Assembly (NCBI GenBank): GCA_041739875.1
Contig: JBGSNA010000367.1
Location: forward strand, 1 to 64,000
Direction: 5' to 3'
DNA length: 64,000 bases
DNA from: JBBSJZ01 sp041739875
Lineage (GTDB): Bacteria; Planctomycetota; Planctomycetia; Pirellulales; Pirellulaceae
Shown here in pieces: positions 59,759 through 64,000 of the stretch (position 1 is its first letter; every line of letters starts with the position of its first letter). The notes beneath the pieces were generated by a model. The model was not told where the DNA came from. It saw nothing but the letters and a program-made list of their open reading frames with translations, and made no database searches. A program made the position numbers and the translations under genes.

Positions 59759-60166
59759 ATGAATCCGATCGCTGGGATGACACCGCTGGATGCGTCGATG
59801 ACGTCATCGAGACTGAATCGTGACCCGAAATTGGCCGCGCAAGCCTTAGATGCCAATCATACGTTCGACTTGAGTTCACTCGAAACCGAACTTGGTAGTA
59901 GCGGCAAGCCGGAGAGCGTCCCGGAAGGAAGCCAAGAACTCCAGGAAGCGTTCCAAGACTTTGTCGGACAAACACTGTTTGGCTCCATGCTCGCGTCCAT
60001 GCGAAAGACTCTCGAAAAGCCTGCCTACATGCACGGCGGGCGAGCGGAAGAGATCTTTCAGCAACAGCTGGATCAACACATTGTTGACGACATGACGAAA
60101 GCGTCGGCTGATTCGATCGCCGGCCCAATGTACGACTTATTCAACCTTCAACGGAGAGCATCTTGA
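59759..60166 (+). CDS. flgJ: Rod-binding protein, FlgJ N-terminal type (no muramidase domain)
   Basis: 135 residues. The rod-binding helix pair is QEAFQDFVGQTLFGSMLASM and HGGRAEEIFQQQLDQHIVDD. Full-length gamma-proteobacterial FlgJ has an extra C-terminal peptidoglycan hydrolase; it is absent here, as in many other phyla. It caps the rod during assembly. It overlaps the next gene (TTGA at 60163-60166). Confidence 0.82.
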   Translation: MNPIAGMTPLDASMTSSRLNRDPKLAAQALDANHTFDLSSLETELGSSGKPESVPEGSQELQEAFQDFVGQTLFGSMLASMRKTLEKPAYMHGGRAEEIFQQQLDQHIVDDMTKASADSIAGPMYDLFNLQRRAS

Positions 60167-60639
60167 GTCTCGCTTGGTCACGACAGGTAACTTCCTATCT
60201 CGACGAGTTGCTCACAGCAACGGAGTCCATCGACTTAGTCCTGGATGCGATGCAACTCGCCACGAGAAACGTCCAGCCTGATAAAATCGATGCGTCGACA
60301 AAGCAGCTCGCAACATTGATTGAAGAACTTGCCGAGCTCATTAAGAAGCGTGAAGTCCTTCTCCAGGACGAAGACGCTCCTCAGCGCGGCATGACTTTGG
60401 TCGACAAGCTGTTTAGCACCCAGGAGATCGAAGACGCGAGAATCGCGAAACGGTGCCAGAAAGTCGCTGGGACCGTCGAGACCACTCACACTCGCGCTGT
60501 ATCGCTGTTCGTTTGCCAATACCACCTCGCCGCGCTTAGCACGGATCTGGTTCGGTTGCTTTCGGGCGAACGCAACCCGCCGACCTATGCCAAGAAACAA
60601 ACCCAGCACCGAGGCGGACTGTTCAACGAAGCCGCCTGA
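60163..60639 (+). CDS. FlgN-like flagellar export chaperone
   Basis: 158 residues with a TTG start that overlaps the flgJ stop. It is helical throughout, with long amphipathic stretches (YLDELLTATESIDLVLDAMQ, LATLIEELAELIKKREVLLQ) and a closing basic tail. These features, size and position after flgJ suggest FlgN, the chaperone for hook-junction proteins FlgK and FlgL. The assignment is by context and fold, as FlgN sequences are poorly conserved. Confidence 0.6.
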   Translation: MSLAWSRQVTSYLDELLTATESIDLVLDAMQLATRNVQPDKIDASTKQLATLIEELAELIKKREVLLQDEDAPQRGMTLVDKLFSTQEIEDARIAKRCQKVAGTVETTHTRAVSLFVCQYHLAALSTDLVRLLSGERNPPTYAKKQTQHRGGLFNEAA

Positions 60640-60731
60640 CGCGTCACAATGCAATGGACCATCACGGCGGTCCAGGCGACATCGATGCGAGCGATTGGAC
60701 TTCGGCGGCTTTCGTGAAATCGAGAATATTT

Positions 60732-60761
60732 TGACAAACTGTCATTTTTGACACCTTGTCA
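60732..60761 (+). promoter_or_regulatory. Two tandem palindromic operators upstream of the TetR gene
   Basis: TGACA-AAC-TGTCA (60732-60744) and TGACA-CCT-TGTCA (60749-60761) are two 13-base sites with perfect 5-base arms, their centres 17 bases apart. They end 28 bases before the ATG of the TetR gene. Such paired sites are typical TetR-family operators; each begins with TTGACA, which would also suit a -35 element, though I see no convincing -10. Confidence 0.75.
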
Positions 60762-60789
60762 TTTTACTCAGACGCACTATTCTACGTGC

Positions 60790-61581
60790 ATGGCGACACT
60801 TACTCCCAAACAGCGAGAAATCCGCTCGCGAGAGCGGCTGATTCTGACACACTCGGTCACAATCATCCGCGACGGGGGGCTTGCCGCGTTGAGCATGGAC
60901 ACGATTGCACGGAAAATGCGGTGCACGCGTGGAACGATCTACAACCATTTTCCCAATAAAGAAGACATCGCCCTCGCGCTTGCCGCGAGGGCCGTGCGAC
61001 GACGATTGCGGCTCTTCGAATTCGCTGCCACCCTCAGCAAACAACCGCGTGAACGCATGGCGGCATTGGGTATTTCTTGCGAAGTCTATGCGGATGACAT
61101 GTCCGACGATTTCTTCATCGAACAAATGGTTCGACATGATTTCGTTTGGCCCAAGACATCCGAGGGCCGACGCGATGTCTTGCACGACTGCGAACATAAG
61201 TGCATCGTCCAAGTTGGCTTGAGCGTGCATGACGCGTTGGCCAGCGGCGACTTGCAACTTCCCCGCGGTGGGTGTGTCGAAGACGTCGTGTTCGGATTGT
61301 GGTCATTGGTGTATGGAGGCCTCATTCTTGAAGCGACAAGTCCTTCGTTAGCCGAGGCCGGAATCACTCACGCCCGTGTCGCAATTCGACGCAACTGCAA
61401 CGCGCTCCTTGATGGTCTCGGCTGGCAACCGCTCTACGATGCCTCGAGCTATTCAAAGTATATCCGACGAATCAAACCCAAACTTGAAACACATGCGAAG
61501 GAGATCTTAGCGGACACCTCAGAACAAGCAGATGTTATCCATGAAAGACATGCGTCATCAGCGGCCGAAGGAAGAACATGA
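60790..61581 (+). CDS. TetR family transcriptional regulator
   Basis: 263 residues from the ATG at 60790 (the frame opens earlier, at 60748, inside the operator). The helix-turn-helix is DGGLAALSMDTIARKMRCTR with the recognition helix GTIYNHFPNKEDIALALAAR. The C-terminal ligand domain is unremarkable. It probably represses its own operon (MFP and RND genes) through the two operators immediately upstream. It overlaps the MFP gene by four bases (ATGA, 61578-61581). Confidence 0.92.
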   Translation: MATLTPKQREIRSRERLILTHSVTIIRDGGLAALSMDTIARKMRCTRGTIYNHFPNKEDIALALAARAVRRRLRLFEFAATLSKQPRERMAALGISCEVYADDMSDDFFIEQMVRHDFVWPKTSEGRRDVLHDCEHKCIVQVGLSVHDALASGDLQLPRGGCVEDVVFGLWSLVYGGLILEATSPSLAEAGITHARVAIRRNCNALLDGLGWQPLYDASSYSKYIRRIKPKLETHAKEILADTSEQADVIHERHASSAAEGRT

Positions 61582-62948
61582 ACACGTCGACGCTGTTCAA
61601 GTCTCGTTCTCTTTATGGAATTGCTCTTGTGGCCATTCTCTCGACCGCGACGGGAATGGTTTGGCGAACCAGCCGTAGTTTCGATAACCAGAGCGACTCA
61701 ACGACGAATGAAGACGACTATCGCTTGACCGTCCAAACGATCACCGTGGGCATGATCGACGTACCGCAATCCTACTCGCGTTTTAGCGGCATCGTGCAAG
61801 CGCGCCGCGAGAGTCAACTGGGCTTTCGTCGAATCGGCCGCGTTGTGGAACTTAGTGCGAGCGAGGGCGATGAGATTGCAAGTGGCACCATCATCGGTCG
61901 ACTTGACACGGCAGACCTTTTGGCGGATCGCGCTCGTTTAGAAGCTGAATTGCGCTCCGCCGCGGCGAGATTGCGTGAGCTTGATAACGGCCCGCGAGCG
62001 CAAACGATAGCAGCCGCAGCGTCGGAAGTCACGAGACTCAAAGCGATCGCGGCTGGCGAGAAACTTCGCTATCAACGACAAGTTTCATTGAATCAAAGCA
62101 GCGCGGGTACGCAACAGGAACTTGATGACTCCAAGTTTTCGCTGGACCGGGCAATGGCTGAACTCGAATCCGCGACGCACCGACATGACGAACTGCTCGA
62201 GGGCACTCGTGAAGAACAACTCGACGCTGCGACAGCAAATTTAGCAGTGATCCAATCTCAAATCGATCGACTCGATGTCGACCTAGCCGACAGTCTTGTT
62301 GTGGCGCCGTATGATGGCACGATCGCCATGCGAAGGATCGACGAAGGAACTATTGTCTCGGCAGGACAAGTTGCTTTCGATTTTCTTGACACAACGTCGC
62401 TCGAAGTTCGATTTGGGATTCCGGCAACCTGGACAATCAATTTAGCAATTGGCCAAACGTTTCAAGTCGAAATGGATGGTGACGCGATCGGTCCCAGCGT
62501 CTCTGCGAGCCTGATTCGACTTCATCCCCAGGTCGATTCCATCACACGCAACCGTAGTGTGGACGTGCAACTTGAACCCAATCAGGATGTTGTCATTGGC
62601 CAAGTGGTCACGCTTCGAATGAAGCAACCAGAGACAGACAACGACGGCTATTGGATTCCGACCTCCGCCCTTGCGAAGGGCTCGCGTGGTTTGTGGTCCG
62701 TTTATGCGATGGCAAGCACCCAGCGGAGCCAAATTACGGAATTGCCACAAACACAGCAGCCCACGCTATTGGATGCGTTTCGAATCGAACGTCGCGACAT
62801 CCAAATCGAACGGACGGACGGTGACTTGACGAAAGTATCCGGGATGATTCGACCGGGAGATCGTATCGTGAGTGATGGAGTCCACCGGGTGAGCCCAGGA
62901 GTTCTTGTTCGCATAGCGATGCATTCCAAGCTGGACGCGTGTCAATGA
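61578..62948 (+). CDS. RND efflux periplasmic adaptor (MFP/HlyD family)
   Basis: 456 residues. N-terminal anchor (LYGIALVAILSTATGMVW). A biotinyl-lipoyl half (FRRIGRVVELSASEGDEIAS, then GRLDTADLLADRARL) and its second half (VVAPYDGTIAMRRIDEGTIV) flank a long coiled-coil hairpin (about residues 115-225). The beta-barrel and membrane-proximal parts follow (VVTLRMKQPETD, WIPTSALAKGSRGLW, GDRIVSDGVHRVSPGVLVRI). It links an RND pump to an outer-membrane channel. It overlaps both neighbours by four bases (ATGA). Confidence 0.92.
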   Translation: MNTSTLFKSRSLYGIALVAILSTATGMVWRTSRSFDNQSDSTTNEDDYRLTVQTITVGMIDVPQSYSRFSGIVQARRESQLGFRRIGRVVELSASEGDEIASGTIIGRLDTADLLADRARLEAELRSAAARLRELDNGPRAQTIAAAASEVTRLKAIAAGEKLRYQRQVSLNQSSAGTQQELDDSKFSLDRAMAELESATHRHDELLEGTREEQLDAATANLAVIQSQIDRLDVDLADSLVVAPYDGTIAMRRIDEGTIVSAGQVAFDFLDTTSLEVRFGIPATWTINLAIGQTFQVEMDGDAIGPSVSASLIRLHPQVDSITRNRSVDVQLEPNQDVVIGQVVTLRMKQPETDNDGYWIPTSALAKGSRGLWSVYAMASTQRSQITELPQTQQPTLLDAFRIERRDIQIERTDGDLTKVSGMIRPGDRIVSDGVHRVSPGVLVRIAMHSKLDACQ

Positions 62949-64000
62949 ACACGCCCATCACTAACGAACGAAACAACCTTGCCGCGAAACCCCGTAGCTT
63001 TTTTGACGCCATCGTGCTGCGGTTCTATACCGACACGCGTTTAATCGTCCTGGTGGTCGCGCTCATCACGGTCGCTGGGTTGAGTAGCATCGTCGTTCTA
63101 CCGCGAATGGAGGATCCGGTACTTTCGAAACGTGTTGCGATGATCAACACGCGCTTACCGGGTGCCGACGCGACGCGAGTCGAGGCGCTTGTTACAAGTA
63201 AAATCGAAGATGTCTTGCGAGATATTGAAGAAGTCAAAGAGACGCAATCGACCAGCAAAATCGGACTCAGCACGATCACTATCGAGCTGCGTGACGACAT
63301 TGCCGACACCGATCCGGTTTGGTCGCGAGTACGAAGCCGACTCGACGATGTACTGCCTCAATTGCCTGGTGCAGCGACACGTCCGGAGTTTGATGAACTT
63401 GAGGCCCGAGCGTACGCCTTGATCTTCGGATTGACTTGGAAAAGCGAGTCACCAACCGATTGGCGAGTCTTGAGACGACTGGCAATTGAACTGCAAGACC
63501 AATTGCTAAACATCGCTGGAACGGACACGGTGGATCGATTTGCGGATCCCGGCGAAGAGATCGAAGTCACCCTGGACCCAGCGAGAATGTCAGGTCTTGG
63601 AATCAATCCGCGAGACATTTCCGAGCGTTTGGCAGCGCACGACGCCCGCCGCTCCGCAGGCTTGTTGCGATCGGAGTCGGCGAGCTTTCCCATCGAAGTT
63701 GGCAACCAATTCGACTCGATCGAGAGCGTCGGTGAAATTCCGATTCGAGAAGACCAAGCCTCGTTCGTGCGGTTGAAGGATGTGGCTCAAATTCGACTCG
63801 GCATTCCGCAGCCACCGACGCGTGCGGCGAAATTGTCCGGCGAGGATGCTGTCGTACTTGGCTGTATGGTCCAGCCCAACTATCGAATCGACCGTTGGAC
63901 AAAAACTGCCGAAAACAAGATCGCCAATTTCATCACCCAGCTTCCTGCGGGGATCGGCGTCCGAACTGTCCTCAAACAATCGGAATATGTCGATGCACGT
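62945..64000 (+). CDS. RND efflux transporter inner-membrane pump, partial
   Basis: 352 codons are present with no stop; the gene continues past the window. ATG at 62945 overlaps the adaptor stop. The first hydrophobic helix is LIVLVVALITVAGLSSIVVL, directly followed by MEDPVLSKRVAMINTRLPGA, VEALVTSKIEDVLRDIEEVK and TSKIGLSTITIELRDD, the usual opening of AcrB/HAE-type pumps. The porter domain runs to the window end (SFVRLKDVAQIRLG). Drug specificity unknown. No outer-membrane channel gene is visible, so TolC-type partner genes may be downstream. Confidence 0.92.
   Translation, partial: MNTPITNERNNLAAKPRSFFDAIVLRFYTDTRLIVLVVALITVAGLSSIVVLPRMEDPVLSKRVAMINTRLPGADATRVEALVTSKIEDVLRDIEEVKETQSTSKIGLSTITIELRDDIADTDPVWSRVRSRLDDVLPQLPGAATRPEFDELEARAYALIFGLTWKSESPTDWRVLRRLAIELQDQLLNIAGTDTVDRFADPGEEIEVTLDPARMSGLGINPRDISERLAAHDARRSAGLLRSESASFPIEVGNQFDSIESVGEIPIREDQASFVRLKDVAQIRLGIPQPPTRAAKLSGEDAVVLGCMVQPNYRIDRWTKTAENKIANFITQLPAGIGVRTVLKQSEYVDAR

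Overview
The window looks like chromosome from a planctomycete of the Pirellulaceae, close to Rhodopirellula and its relatives. This rests on content, not on a database search. There are two divergent planctomycete-type pairs (DUF1592/DUF1552 and LamG-PSCyt/DUF1501), a BBP7-type outer-membrane barrel, and two very large SdrD/DUF11 repeat proteins carrying a LEPR-XLL-like N-terminal motif (ERLDSRALMAAD, ERLESRQMMAAD). A sulfatase, many secreted multiheme cytochromes and short or overlapping intergenic gaps fit as well. I saw no tRNA, rRNA, CRISPR array, insertion sequence or phage gene.

Layout: 1-1.6 kb, the tail of a TPR protein and a CDF cation exporter. 1.8-9.1 kb, surface proteins: the BBP7 barrel, a 1428-residue SdrD/DUF11 protein and a 27-cysteine secreted repeat protein, with two good intrinsic terminators. 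9.2-13 kb, a 2-hydroxyacid dehydrogenase with a coupled small ORF, a GIY-YIG protein with a signal-like N-terminus, and a sulfatase. 13-17.5 kb, an apparent minus-strand operon of an acidic protein, ileS (type 2), purN and the sulfatase. 17.8-21 kb, an LpoB-like and COG3014-like lipoprotein pair, a small membrane protein and a PPK2 kinase. 21-30 kb, the two divergent planctomycete surface/cytochrome pairs. 29.8-33.2 kb, an ABC ATPase, a rhomboid protease and a zinc-ribbon membrane protein.

33.2-45.9 kb is the most interesting part. Two divergent operons encode four multiheme c-type cytochromes with 25 haem-attachment motifs in total. Beside them are a membrane protein with two HX13H pairs, a NuoE-NuoF fusion, and an 845-residue NuoG-like iron-sulphur protein with two cyclic-nucleotide-binding domains inserted between its ferredoxin modules. 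The set reads as a transmembrane electron conduit between a periplasmic multihaem pool and a cytoplasmic NAD(H)/FMN/Fe-S module, possibly gated by a nucleotide. I do not recognise it as a described complex.

46-54.5 kb holds a secreted protein of unknown function, RdgB, the second giant SdrD protein and a secreted WD40 protein. 54.8-60.6 kb is a flagellar rod/ring operon, flgF-flgG-flgA-flgH-flgI-flgJ(N)-flgN-like. 60.7-64 kb is a TetR-MFP-RND efflux operon preceded by two tandem palindromic operators; the RND gene runs off the window end.
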